Of a stretch of 64,000 bases of DNA, positions 1 through 12,064 are shown piece by piece. A program made the translations under genes and the position numbers. This DNA is from Saksenaea vasiformis B4078 (Eukaryota; Mucoromycota; Mucoromycetes; Mucorales; Saksenaeaceae), in the NCBI GenBank assembly GCA_000697055.1, contig JNDT01001556.1, forward strand, positions 1 to 64,000. The letters are read 5' to 3'. A model generated the notes under the pieces. It saw only the letters and a program-made list of their open reading frames with translations, was not told where the DNA came from and ran no database searches. Positions within the stretch are counted from its first letter, which is position 1. Each line of letters begins with the position of its first letter.

Positions 1-88
1 AGGGTCAGATCCTCGACAATACTACGATCCAGATCCGGGACAGGCCCTCCTACAGTGGCTCGATTCTCCTCCTCTTGAACCAGGCTAG
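1..88 (+). CDS. 3' end of an unidentified gene (partial)
   Basis: An open frame enters from the left edge (codons start at base 2) and ends at TAG 86-88. The 28 visible residues include QYYDPDPGQALLQWLDSPP, a proline- and aspartate-rich tail that reads like a real C-terminus. No domain can be named from so little. The following 200 bp are pyrimidine-rich, and AATAAA lies at about 299, consistent with a 3' UTR. It could also be chance, since the frame is short. Confidence 0.45.
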   Translation, partial: GSDPRQYYDPDPGQALLQWLDSPPLEPG

Positions 89-1899
89 ACTCCTCAAACT
101 GACACCTTCCTCTCTTTGCTTTCTTTTCCCTCTTTCTCTTCTCCCCTTTTCCCTCTTAGTCCTTATACTATCCGTTCCTTTTACCCCACACCCACGACCT
201 TTTCCCTGTCTCTCCACAGGGTTTTTCCTCCCCCCTCCCTTCTGAGCTGTCACGAGCAAATATGTCTGACCAAGACGCCGTGTTCAAATGTGACGTTAAA
301 TAAAAACCAAAAAATTTTAAACGTAAATGACTTTGCGTTGGACATTTTCAGTCTACATTTCTCCAAATTTTTATTTAGAACGTGATACCGTTACAAGATC
401 CCCTATTTGTTCATAAAACACTGGAAAAAAGATTCAGAATGTCGAATCCAAGCACAGAAACCTTCCTTTGTTATAAGCTCTGAACCCAGCGACAGACCTT
501 GGTATCAAGCTTTGGCCAAAAGTTCCTCTATATGGGGTGGTGGTCTAAAATGGAGGAGTAGAGCCGAAGGTAAACACAGTAACAGCCAAAAGTCTCGATT
601 AGGTGCCTGATCGTTGCGCTGATATGAATGAGCGAGTTACCCATAACCAAATGCTTCCCTTGCTGTCGCATTCGGACGTATTGGGACACGCCTGAATTTT
701 CGCGTTAAGGACAACTGGGCACATATGAACGTCAACGTCCAAAAAATTGGACTTATTTCAGTATTCTGGGTATCCTCAGGCATTCTATTCAGCAAACGGA
801 TCTGCTGCCAAGAAACATTTACGCATCTTCTCAGTATATAATCAAATAGGAATGTCTACAGCTCTTGCTTTCTTTGCATCATTATCAGCAGAGATATTAC
901 AGAAATATCATTAAGATCAGTTCCGCATATTTCCCAGGGATTGCACATAAAAATGAAACCTCCACATTCAAAAATCAGAATCACGATTTTATACATCGTA
1001 TCTGTAAAACTTATGAGTTTGCAAGAAAACATTTGGGCAGTTTTATTGTACCCATTTCATTCCACATTATGGAGTCCATTACATTGAAATTCTACCGAAT
1101 TACTATTTCCCCAGCCATGATAGAGCTTGCTTACCCGCTATGGTAATCTTGCTTCAGAGACAGAGGTGGACGGTGCTCACTGGGCAGTAGTGCTGACACA
1201 CCACAAAGACCTAAAAGTGATACAGTGCCCGGTGATTGGTTATAGAAGATAAATAGCAGATATTGAAGCAGTGAACAGGAGTTACCCACACAGCCAGGGA
1301 AGTTCGGCACAGGATCCATGTAGGCCACATGATACGTAGATCAACCGACGCGAGTAATGCCATACATGTAGTCAACACGGTAGGTACTGGAGATATAAGT
1401 AGAAAACGCAACCGGAGAATAAATCAATGGTTCTTGCGTTCTCTTTAGATAGGTTCGTCTTGAAACTAGTACAATGTACTAACTAAATGCAAAAAGACTG
1501 CCAATGGGACACTTTCCTTAACTGAAATGTTTTCCTGCTCCCGAAAGGGTGGCGAAAAAACCATTGTTGAACTACCTTAATGCAAAAGATTCCTTACATT
1601 AACATCTTCACTTATTCCGATAGACATCAAGAAATCCATCACTTGTACAAAATTTGGCTTATCCAGGCCTAAAGTATTCTTCGGATTATCCTAAAACAAA
1701 CTACTTCCCGCACAAAGGATTACCACTTTCCTGCGCAAGATTTATTCGAATTCGATGCAAAACACAGTAGTTGGTTGACACAAGCATTCGAAACTCTGTA
1801 ATTTGCCCTTTGGATTGACATGGAGTGATGTGGCTTTTGTGGTGTTCAAAAGTTTCGTGTGTACCTTTCTCTTTTTTTTTTCTTTTGGGGTATCCCTCA
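89..1899. other. 3' UTR and intergenic stretch
   Basis: This stretch holds a CT-rich segment (about 100-240), a poly(A)-signal-like AATAAA near 299, and then A/T-rich sequence with only short scattered open frames and no recognisable motif. The last few hundred bases should contain the promoter of the histone deacetylase gene, with a T-run at about 1867-1882 just before its start codon. I see no RNA gene or mobile element here. Confidence 0.4.
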
Positions 1900-2397
1900 A
1901 TGAATAATGCAGAGGGATCCAAGCAGCGAAATGCGGATCGTTTTCGCGAGAATCAGAGTACTATGCGTGGTGTGTCCGTACCAAGAGTTCTCCCTGCAGA
2001 TACTTCATCCTCTGGAATAAGCAACCCAGCAGAACGCGGTCGATCTAACCCTTCACTAGAGCCCATTACATCAACGGCATCCACATCAGATTCACCACAA
2101 CCCTCTTCTCCCGAACGCTTGTCTTCTGAAGAATTACTGTTACCCCCGCGCAGAGAGCGGCTCAATCCTTTGCCAAAGAAAAAAGCACCATCTCTCGTAT
2201 CTTCTATGCAAAATGTTAACGTGATCGATTTGACACTCTCCTCTTCAGAAGAGGAAGAAGAACAAGAAGAACAAGAAGACAAAAAAGAACGACAAGAAGA
2301 AAAAGAGGAGGAGGAGGAGGAAGAAGAAGAAGGAGAAGGAGAAGAGGAAGAAGAAGGAGAAGAGGAAGAAGAAGGAGAAGAGGAAGAAGAAGGAGAA

Positions 2398-2429
<32 letters not shown>

Positions 2430-4735
2430 AGAGGAGGAAGAGGAAGAGGATGAAGAAGAACACGCAGACCAACCTGACAACGTGCAGCTTGATAGTGATG
2501 AAGAAACTATCCCTTTGGAAAAAAATTCGGCAAGCATCGCGAAGCGCGAGGAAGGTCCTAATGAAGAAGATGCATCTACCGTACTACCATCTGCGCCTAC
2601 AAAGGATGATATTGAACGAAATAATGAGGAATTCTCATCTGCTTTAGAAAAAGAAAGGATAGAGCAAGAAGAAGTAGATGAGTTGATGACAACGGACACA
2701 GAATCTATGGATATCAACATCGCCTTATCCACCAACCAGTCAGGCAACCAAACAGCACACCCTGGAACAGAACAATCACAGACGGATCCAGTAGATGAAA
2801 ATGCTGCAATTCGAGAGAATCTGTCTACAAAGCATGAACAATGGGAATACAACGAAGTGAGGGTTACCGAAAACGAAATTAAGGATGGCATCGCTTCTGA
2901 AGAAGCCGCAACGTCTACATCATTTACGCCAGAGGAATCCAGATATGAAAAGGAGTCGAATAGCCATGATCAGGAGAGCAGTCATCAGACTGAGAATAAC
3001 GCGTCAGTAGGGGACTCATGTGGACAACAGGATGGTATTTCTTCAATGGTCGATGGCCACTCGCTAGAGCTCGAAGATGGGTGTTCACTTTCTTCCGCGC
3101 CACGGAGCTTGTACGATGATATAGACACGGAAATGAAAGAAATCAACGAAATCGTTCCTGCTGTGCAGGAAGATGCAACAGACCTACCCAAAGATAATGA
3201 CAAGCTACAGAATATAAATGGAACAGAAGTAGCGAAACACGGGAATGCAGCACCACAAAAAAAGATAAATGGACCGCGGTCATCCAATTCAGAGCACGGC
3301 GCTTTGACGCGTTCGCATAATGATGATGCTATTACCCCACCAGCAAAGAGACAGAAACTCGGCCGACGGTCCCTCATGACGGGCTATGTTTATGATGTTA
3401 TTATGTCTTTCCACGCTAACCTGAACGACGAATACGAGAAGCATCCGGAAGACCCGCGCCGTATTTATTCTATTTACCGTAAAATGGAGAAGCACGGCAT
3501 CATAGAAGAGTGCCAGCGCTTGCCTATTCGAAAAGCAGCCAAGAAACATATCCTTCGCGTGCACGACATAGAACATCTCAAAGCAATGCACGCGACACAA
3601 AGTACCAAATTTAGTGTCATCTGACAGTTTTCGCTTACTTCGTTCTGTATATTAGAGATGAGCCGAGAGCAACTTTTGGACACTGAAGGCGATTATGAAT
3701 CGATATACCTTAACGGACATTCGTATGAAGCGAGTCTCTATTCTGCAGGTGGTGTCATCGAGGCTTGCAAAGCCGTTGTGACAAATCAGGTCAAAAATGC
3801 ATTTGCTATTGTTCGTCCTCCTGGACACCATGCCTACTCAGATGCAGCTATGGGATTCTGCTTGATGAATAACGTTGCCATTGCCACAAGATACTGTATG
3901 GCGGAAGAGTCGGTGAAGCGGGTTCTAATTGTTGACTGGTAATGCTGCTTTGTACTTTATCTATCTTTACCTTCTCATCGTCGTCATTTTTGTTTTTCTC
4001 GCAGGGACATTCATTTTGGTAGGTTTCATACGTAGACCCCGTTTTTTAGTTATCTCATCATTGATCTGCAAGGTATCAGGTAATGGAACGCAGCAGATAT
4101 TTTCACAAGATCCAGACGTATTGTATATATCACTTCATCGGTTTGAAGGAGGCACATTCTATCCCGAAGATAGAAAAGGCTCCGCTGAATACGTAGGCTA
4201 CGGAAGAGGCGAGGGAAAGTAAGAACAATTCCTGTTGAGGAGTTTCGCCACTGACATTGTTCATAGGACTGTAAATATACCTTGGCCTTGCAGGGGTATG
4301 TCCGATGCTGATTACGTTTATGCGTTTCAACACGTTGTTATGCCCATTGCAATGGAGTTCCAACCTTCCCTGGTGATCGGTAGGATGTATATTACAGATA
4401 GACAAGATCTATAACTGACTTATTTCTTTCCAGTTTCTGCAGGTTTTGATGCAGCTCTGGGAGATCCTATCGGCGAATCCCTCGTAACACCTGCGGGCTA
4501 TGGTCAAATGACACATCTATTGAAAAGTCTGGCAGACGGACGACTAGTACTAGCATTGGAAGGTGGTTACAACCTTAATTCTATATCAGTTTCGGCATTG
4601 GCATGTATGTCTGTTCTGGTGGGAGAATCTCCTGAACCGCTCAAGAACCCTGTACCAAGACGAGAGTGCATCGAAACTGTAAATTTGGTAAAACGTATCC
4701 AGAGTCGGTATTGGAAAACGATTCAACCGTCATGA
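1900..4735 (+). CDS. Class II (Hda1/Clr3-type) histone deacetylase
   Basis: Zinc-dependent lysine deacetylase of the Hda1/Clr3 class, expected to deacetylate histone tails in the nucleus for gene silencing. Exons: 1900-3601, 3656-3938, 4005-4018, 4080-4218, 4267-4379, 4434-4735; 850 aa. Residues 1 to about 490 are disordered, with VIDLT followed by serines and a long Glu tract (about residues 108-190), which resembles a SUMO-interaction motif. The catalytic domain starts near residue 493 and shows RPPGHHA, MGFC, VDWDIH, GNGTQ, SAGFDAA and LEGGYN. The usual DxHHGNG is DIHFGNG here, so the histidine after the zinc-ligand His is Phe. The protein ends soon after GGYN and lacks the C-terminal Arb2-like domain found in Hda1 and Clr3. 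An in-frame ATG at 1828 could extend the N-terminus, but 1900 avoids translating the T-run. Confidence 0.9.
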
Positions 4736-6102
4736 TCCCTATGTAATATTTTTCTTGCATGCATTCGTTGCGAATTCGTTCCTTTTTTATGATAAAACCA
4801 CAAACTGTATATTGCCTACCTTTTATCAAGCATCGTGAAATATTCTCTATCAAATGAAACGTTCATTAGTAGCTTAATTTCCCCAACACAGCATTTGTAT
4901 ATTTGGCTATGTGCAAAACGCTACAGCTTCAATCTCACGTCCTAGAGTACAGCCGAGAAATATCGGATTTTGATTGAGCATTTGCATCAAATAAATATCA
5001 TGTTACGTTCAAGTTAATATAACTTTTTCGCTAGATGGTGATACGCCTTGCCGTGGAGAAATGGTTCATTTTGCGTTAATTCAAGGAATACTTCGAGCCT
5101 AGGTAACCCCAGGTTTGCATTAAAGTGCTTCAGCGTTGGGATTTCGGTATCCTTTCGGAAGCAGTAAAAATGTCTCAAGGCAAGAATATTATTTTTGCTT
5201 TGAGTACTTCAGTGATCGATTTCCCAATATTCTGTCGGAAAGCAGTAAAAATGTTCTCAAGGTAAGAAAAGATTTCATCCAAAAATGATCCGTATTTAAA
5301 GGCACGGATGAACCATCTATAAATTCTTTGGCTCTGTTTTCCAAAAAGACATCCCTCGTAAGGATGCCAATTTATATACGTGCAGGACCACTCATGTTTT
5401 TATGTCTATTCTTTAGTCTGCATGACCTCTGTCCTGAACCGTCTCGGCTGTGGTGTAGCCCCTTGTTCACCACCAGGTAAGCAGGTATTATCGCAACCTG
5501 GGTTATCCCAACTTCCGCAACAGAACCTCGCCAGATGTTGCATAACTTCAAGTCCTCTGCAGGGCGTCAAATCCCAAACTGGTGTTTGCACCAGTATGAT
5601 ATCCTCTGCCACCCCCATTGCGTCAGATGCGGGGCAGGCTGTTGTCATTGGATAGCTATACCCTTCGGGGGTTAAGTGAATTGGCACCAAAGTATCTTCC
5701 ATTTACTAACCGTGAATGAATTTTTATACTGCTCGAATAATTTTGCGTCCATCTGGGGACCAAGTTTGATGTAAGTAGAGTATTATCTTATCGCCAATTT
5801 ATGTACTGATAACCGCACATTTCATCCATTTCCCAGCCGAAAATTGGCTCTTGATGGACGCAAAATTTACATAGAGTAGCGTAAAAATCCATTCACTAAA
5901 CAGTATTTCTGGTCTAAGATGACACCGGTTCTATGGATCCGCAGAGGCTCATAGGGACGATTTTATTTTTGCGGTTGTTAGACAGTAATATTGGTAGGGA
6001 TTAAGCGGTGCAGAGAGATATGCTCATCTAAGTTTCTACATACAGAATTCAGCGAAACAATCTTTATGGAGGTTAAACATGTAACAAAGAATATTTTCTT
6101 TC
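4736..6102. repeat. Intergenic region with a 0.8 kb dispersed repeat (copy A, about 5085-5887)
   Basis: Between the deacetylase stop and the POLD3 stop. From about 5085 to 5887 the sequence matches 56640-57460 in segments, for example the shared ATGACCTCTGTCC, AACCGTCTC, TCAAGTCCTCTGCAG and ACCCTTCGGGGG. The repeat ends in a palindromic 167-bp segment (5721-5887). Short open frames on both strands inside it are not conserved between the copies as protein. It is probably a non-coding or decayed mobile element. Confidence 0.65.
5721..5887. mobile_element. MITE-like palindromic element, copy 1
   Basis: The left end TTTTTATACTGCTCGAATAA runs into TTTTGCGTCCAT, and the right end reads ATGGACGCAAAATTTAC and closes with AGAGTAGCGTAAAAA. 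The two ends are imperfect inverted repeats of about 32 bp. Two more copies with the same ends and almost the same length lie at 54851-55014 and 57295-57460. Short, non-coding, palindromic and repeated, it fits a miniature inverted-repeat element or the terminal part of a larger element. Confidence 0.55.
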
Positions 6103-7725
6103 TCATTTGCCCCAGAAACTTAATAAACTTCTTTGCTCGCCAGATCCGGCTTTCTTGCCAGGCTTCTTATTCGCAACCGGTTGTTTCTTTGCATTTGCTA
6201 TGTCTGCTTTGGATGCAGTACCTGTTTCCGCATTTGGATCTGCATCAACAGCCTCCCATTCCCATACGTCTTCCGTAACTGGTGGATATGGGCAATGTGA
6301 GTCAGCCTAGAGTTAGGACTGTATTTCTTACCTAAGAAGCCTCGTGCATTTTTGGATGTCTTTTTCTTAAGCACCTTGCGCATTACTTTTCCCGGAGGTG
6401 CAGATACAGCCGGCTCTTCAGCTTCTGGGAGCCGTAAAGGTCAATACAAAAATGATCTAAATTGCCTAAGAGCTTACTATCATTATCTGGTTCATCGGTC
6501 TTTTGAGGTGATTCTTCGAGTATATCTTCCATGTCATCGTCCTCTTCAATAATAAGCTTCCTTTTTTTTTTTTTCTCCGGGATATTATCATCCATTTTTT
6601 CGTCTTCGTCCGAAAAAATATCATCAGCTGTTATGTTTGATCTTGCCATTCGACGGCCCAGTTCCTCATCTGATATCACGTCATGCAATTTGTTAGCCCC
6701 ATCTATATGAGGCAGCGAACATTGGTATCTCAATATCAATGTCAAAAAGGTCACTTACTTTGGGGCTTTGCATCTGCAACTTCAGTGGACTTCTTTTCTT
6801 CTGAAGCCGATGTATTTGTCGTCTTTGGTTTTGCCTTTTCGAAGGAAAGTGTACCTTTTCGTTTTCCTGTAACAGCAGAGGATTTCGTGGGTGTCTACCA
6901 AAAGAATGAGCGGGGATTGGCTCTATGTTTCGTTCATACTTGCCTTGCTGGATACCGGTGATGATGATTTTTTAGCGGTGCTTGCTTGTGATAGCGTTTT
7001 AGGCTTTTCTGTTTCAACTTTTGATGCTGGAATAGGTTGTGGAACTTTGGATGCGGTTGACTTGGCTTCAGTTTTCTTCTGCTTCACTTTCGTGTTCCGT
7101 AACGCGCCGCATCTATCCTTTCATCTCAGTGTAACCGCTTACAATGTTTTCTCTAAATATTACTTTTCTCGATCCTCAATTGCTATACGGGCGAGGTCCT
7201 TATTTGCCAGAATGAACACGGAGAAATCCTGCCAGCGACTGTTAAATAGGGTGATCTATAAATTAGAGCGCGCACCTCTGGTCTATAGGCTGCAACACCG
7301 TACACATGGATGCCTGTCAGTTTTTTGAATTTCTTCTTGAACTCTATAGGTGACACGTATGCATTAATGTGGCAGATCTTATCTCGAGATCTACCTTCAA
7401 GATCGGAATCATGGACCATGCGTATACAGTATTCTTCAGAATCAAACAATTTGATCACGCCACTAACGTAGTATACGGCATGTACGCTTGGATTTGACGA
7501 CGCATATTCAAACAGAGCCCTATAATGAAGCATGAATTTCGCGATCATTAAAATTGAAGATCGTACTGCTTGGCAGTGTTGACATGAACACCTAATTGCC
7601 TTGCCAACGCCTTGTACGTGATCTATGGATTAATTTAGCGCACTATTAGCTACAGCTAAACAAATGTGTACAGGCTTTTTCTCTTGTAGCACCGCTACGT
7701 CCAAGAAATCTTTATAGGGTGACAT
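6103..7725 (-). CDS. POLD3: DNA polymerase delta subunit 3 (Cdc27/POLD3)
   Basis: Non-catalytic subunit that bridges polymerase delta to the PCNA clamp during lagging-strand synthesis. Nine exons on the minus strand: 7672-7725, 7567-7622, 7276-7519, 7164-7228, 6956-7112, 6759-6894, 6478-6702, 6332-6424, 6103-6278; 401 aa, a normal size. The N-terminus (about 1-145) carries the family pattern ITYKALARQLGVHVNTAKQ, then VYYVSG and a GIHVYGVAAY-like segment. The middle is Lys/Ser-rich and disordered, with acidic stretches and KKKKRK. The C-terminus has RKVLKKKTSKNARGFLVTED and ends in a PCNA-interacting box, QRSLLSFW. The start codon at 7725 is chosen because the short first exon reads MSPYKDFLDVAVLQEKKP, as expected before ITYK. 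Tail-to-tail with the deacetylase gene. Confidence 0.92.
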
Positions 7726-8359
7726 GAAGTGTCAATGGTTCCGTATTCCGAACGCGGTAAAAAGAGACATGCGTTTTCTCACATCCTTTTGACGTTTTTA
7801 GCGAGCGTTGATTTGTGCGGACTCTTAACCACGGTTGGCACTCATAGTTTAAACGCGAATGCGCCCCCTGATTGAATGTCGTGTGTTTACAAATAAGTGC
7901 TTTTGCGTTTAAGATAAAGGCGTTGGCGTTAGTTATTTTGTCAATGTTAACTACATTACAGGACGCGTTATTTTTTGATTGCTCTGGAAAAAGGACACGA
8001 ATTGCTGGGTCGGGCTATGGTGATGTGCATCTGTCACCAGCTTTGCTACAGCAATGATCCTGGCGTTGCGCGCTCCATGAAGCTCAGTTCAAATCACTTG
8101 ATGTCTGGAGAGAAAAGGAAGTATCATTTCCTTCTCCTGTTGCGTTTTATCCGCTTTTACATTCGATCAGAGTCCCTCAGCGGGATCGAGAAACGGAAGA
8201 TGTATAACTGCTATATAACTACTATATATTTACTTTTCCTCTTCCTTTGACACACTATACATAACATCTCCATAATATTTTCCAATAATTCTCACGAACC
8301 TTACACTGTAGCTTTAGTTTATGAGTATAATCGGATCCTTTCAGCAAACGATAGCGACT
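7726..8359. promoter_or_regulatory. POLD3 upstream region with three ACGCG boxes
   Basis: Intergenic DNA between the POLD3 start and the NAD kinase stop. ACGCG cores lie at 7752-7756, 7853-7857 and 7963-7967 (the last is ACGCGT, the MluI cell-cycle box). In fungi MBF-type factors bind ACGCG upstream of DNA-replication genes expressed at G1/S, so these are plausible control sites for POLD3. The rest contains no gene I can support. Confidence 0.45.
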
Positions 8360-10201
8360 TTATTCAAGCTTTGCTGTTTGACACATCTCCTCATCCGTCC
8401 ACGCAGGCAATTCCCAAGGTTCATCGTCATTTTCTTCTGTATCCGTTTCCTCCTCCACTACAGTTGATGCCGAAGAAGAACTACCTGAGGTTCGGCTATC
8501 TTTGTTTGATTGTCGAATACAAGCAAACATGCTATCCTCCGGTCCTTCTCCTGGAGAGGCAGGCTTTTGATCTTCATTCGTTTCAAGGACGACAAATGAC
8601 TTTTGTCTCTGGCGTATATTCCACTGGAGACATTGTTGTAATGAAGCAAACCAATCGGAGCTGGTATCTGAACCGCACACGGTAGGTAACGGGTACCTTG
8701 ACATGGTCACCTTCACATGATCTCCTTCTATGAAATACGTGAGGACATGACAAAGCGATTAAAAAAGCAAAAAGCTTACGCTTAAGCTCTATACGATTTC
8801 GTCCGTCAAAACTGCAGTAAGCTGTTGCCCGCGAATTAAAAGGCACAGCAATACGGATAGTCATAGCCTCTGGTAGCAACATGGGTCTGAAATTTAAGGT
8901 ATGAGGGCAAATCGGTGTCACCAAGGTACATCGAATATCAGGATGAGTCAGAGAACCTTGAGCAGAAAGCTAGTTGTACAAATGAGCTTGATGAATAGAA
9001 TAGGCTACCGGACATGACGTACAGAATATGCGGTAGAACCTGTAGGCGTTGCAATACATATCCCATCTGCTTGCACCGTAGTCAAATGCTGTTCGTCACC
9101 AAACAGCTCAAGCATAGACATGTATGGACTTGGCCCACGATCTATCATAATTGAGAAAAACGTCAAAACACTTGGAAGCGCTTCACTGACCTACGACGAG
9201 CTCGTTAAGTACTTCGAACGATTCACACGGTGTAGTTGTATAACACATGGCCTGATGATAGAAATCTTGTTTATTCCGAGATGATTTTTCCGATACCCGC
9301 TTTAACTGATTTCTGACCCAGGCAGTTTCTATCCATGCCCATCGTTCGCACTGGCTGCTGGGGTGCTCTCCTTGACGTTCCGTTGAAGGTGCACTACGTG
9401 GTGCTTCCCTAAACCGATATACTGTACAGTTGAGCCGCATACGGACAGTGCATCTGAAGCCCTCGCCGCCAAATAAATGCTGTAGCTCATCTCGAAAGCG
9501 TGGATATGGGTGTGGAGTAAGAAATCCGAGCGATCCAAGATGTAGCGGTAAAATAGGAGGCACAACTCTTTGAAACAGCCATGAGGTAAACAACACAGTT
9601 CCATCTCCACCAAGCTATACCATACGCTGTATGTAAATATAACCATTCATACTATCACGTTGAAAAGTATGTACCGTAATAATCAAATGAAATAATTCAG
9701 GGTTTTCACGACAGATCTTCGGTGTCCAAAACTTGATCTTCTCAGCAAAAATATCTCGCTTTTCTATCAATGCATCGTAATTGAATCGTTTTGAGGTTTT
9801 CAGATGTGCGTCAACGTAGCTATTGCAGTATAAGTCTTCATATTTGGACAAGATGAAGCAGAATCAGGTCATACACTGTGAAGGGGTAATTGATGCCAAA
9901 GCGTGGAGTTAAAATGAGCCATTCAACAAGTTGCCGAGTATAAGTGACTAGATGATTATCGTACGCTTTGGTAATAATCAGAATCGTATCTTTTGAGCTA
10001 CTCCATTTAAACTTTCGTTGGGCTGCATGATAGTATCAGCAAGTGATAAGAGATAGAGGGTACACTTTTACCGAGTTCTCTTGCCAGGTTACATTCACTT
10101 ACAGCGCTGTTGTCGATAGATGCTCTTCGTGGCTTTACATTGTCGACAGCAGTGGCAAGAATTTCATTATGTTCTATTGCTGTATGAACCTTGATATCCA
10201 T
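8360..10201 (-). CDS. NADK: NAD kinase (ATP:NAD+ 2'-phosphotransferase)
   Basis: Makes NADP+ from NAD+ and ATP (or polyphosphate). Seven exons on the minus strand: 10072-10201, 9875-10022, 9675-9819, 9191-9614, 9023-9141, 8780-8969, 8360-8727; 507 aa. Family signatures in order: YVDAHLKTSKRF, the diagnostic LGGDGTVLFTSWLF, LGSLGFLTPH, VLNELVVDRGPSPY, ADGICIATPTGSTAYSL, SFRP-like NFRPMLLP and CSFDGRNRIEL. No transmembrane segment or clear targeting peptide, so cytosolic (Utr1-like) rather than mitochondrial is more likely. The C-terminus is acidic and Ser-rich, ending near residue 507. Exon 4 carries a long less-conserved insert (about 9191-9400) between the VRMRLNC and SFEVLNE segments, a place where fungal members vary. 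The start at 10201 gives a plausible short N-terminus, but an additional upstream exon cannot be excluded. Confidence 0.93.
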
Positions 10202-12064
10202 GATCCAGGGAAAATGAAAGAAAAAGAAGCTAAAAAAATGTTGAATCGATTTTTTTTTTCGGATACAGCTAAATTTTTTGAAACCGCATGAACGTCTACG
10301 TCATGCCACCCTTAGGGAAGCGCTCAGCAGCTGATTACCAAGCAAATTTGGAAAAGATGAGACGAGTTAAAGAAGAAGTAAATAAACCGGATACGTACAA
10401 TAGAATACAACATAGGAAAGTATATTCAACGCCCATAAATCGAGTTGGTTTAGAGCTACCAACATAGTTCATTGAGGGAAAATGCATTTTGATACGCTCC
10501 ACTGCTCTGATGCCCATGAATTCTGATCCTCATGGAAAGCCTATCTACTTTATGCCGTCCCTACCGAAGACAATACAAGTTTCCTTGTAGGTTTCTCCTT
10601 CCACACGCTGTGTAATATTAACCAACAGACGCTCGCTATTTGACTACATGGATTTTGTCACACTTTAAGGCAAGTTCTTGATGGAGAGATATTCACACAA
10701 ATAATTAAGAACGCAAATGTCTTTCTGATTCCCATTTGCACATGTCTGAGACTCGCGGAATGATTTGTATTTTGGACCTCTGCTCGATTGCTCTCGGTAT
10801 GTTACAGTACAATGGTTGAAACGATTATTGCTACTCGATGTCATAATATCCCTTAAAAAAGAAAAGATACAACGCACGGGATGTTTCTTGCGATTTGCCG
10901 ATGTTCTGAAAAACATGGTTGTTCTTCATAGCTCATTCCGTTCCTTGACTACCTGGTTGCCAATGGAATCCGGTTTCGACCGCGTGAATGGCATAATAGT
11001 GTTTCATCGGTGTCTGTGACCTCATCCTTTGATCTATTTAAGCTCCAGTTGGCGCTCTGATAATATACATATATATATGTAAATGCTTAGCATGGATAAA
11101 TATGGATGCATAGTTCACCATTGCGGCTAATGGAAGACGTGAAAGCTGCACTGAAATATGTTTTGTCAAAGCCTGTCCAACAATCGCCCAGATACGCCCA
11201 AGATCACCAAGGTATGTCTGACTTAAACAGGCGAAACCATCCTTCTCTTGGCAGTTCACATTGTGGACTCTGAGCAAGTGTCATTGATTTGTATGAAACG
11301 CTGCTGGTCGGAGATTAAATTACGATCTCCATACTGCCAACACGTCAAGAATGCGCTCATGTGAAAGCATTTAAGGTGCAATCGATTCCATAACAAGGTG
11401 ATGTTTTAGAGCTCAGATCAGTTCTAGGCTACAAGGAACTTGCATGTGGTCAGTTACACCGCTTCGCGGAGACGTGATAACAGTGCGAATGACGTTTTCC
11501 TTCAGCGCGTGCGATACGATAGGTAAGGATACTAGACTATCGCAAAGCTTTTTCCATTATAACTGTAATATTTTGGAATACCCACTTCTCATACTTAGAT
11601 GGCTGTTGCCCAAATCTATATTCTCTTGACACACGTCTTTGTACCGTGGCGGTTAAGTGCTTAAAAAAAAAGGTGGCCATTTCCTCGAAATAAAGCCTAT
11701 TCTCACCCAAAACAAGACTCTTGTGAACTCTTTGACAAAGTATAGTAGATCAAGAGTATAGACACTGTAGTTGGAGATCAGACGAGAAAAAAAAAAAAAA
11801 GGCTTGCAAGTCGCACAAGCGTGCGTTAGAAGTGTGGCGGAGTTTACGGTGAATTTGTGGCGTGACATCATGTTGTTGTTTTTTCTCGGGGCCAAAAAGT
11901 GTCCTCCTACACAGACTGAAGCGTGTACACAGGTCCGGCCCTTGCTGATATACCCTGAAGATCCCTGTACACGAAATAATCGAAAGTTATTCACGACTTG
12001 TTCATTCCGCCTCTTTCTTCTACACTTACGCCATAGTAATCGACTCGGATATTGGTGACAATCG
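10202..12064. other. Intergenic region with weak coding-like fragments
   Basis: This lies between the divergently oriented NAD kinase and PPR genes. Minus-strand fragments at about 11280-11060 (containing GRIWAIVGQALTKHISVQ and RLPLAAMVNYA) and 10517-10335 look more protein-like than chance, but they are broken by stops and I could not join them with credible splice sites. They may be a decayed gene or transposon piece. I see no RNA gene. The last 400 bp before 12065 must include the PPR promoter. Confidence 0.35.

Noticed and set aside
1953..2891. Serine-rich 312-codon minus-strand frame
   Set aside because: It is the reverse complement of the GAA/GAG acidic tract in the deacetylase; poly-Ser is the expected shadow.
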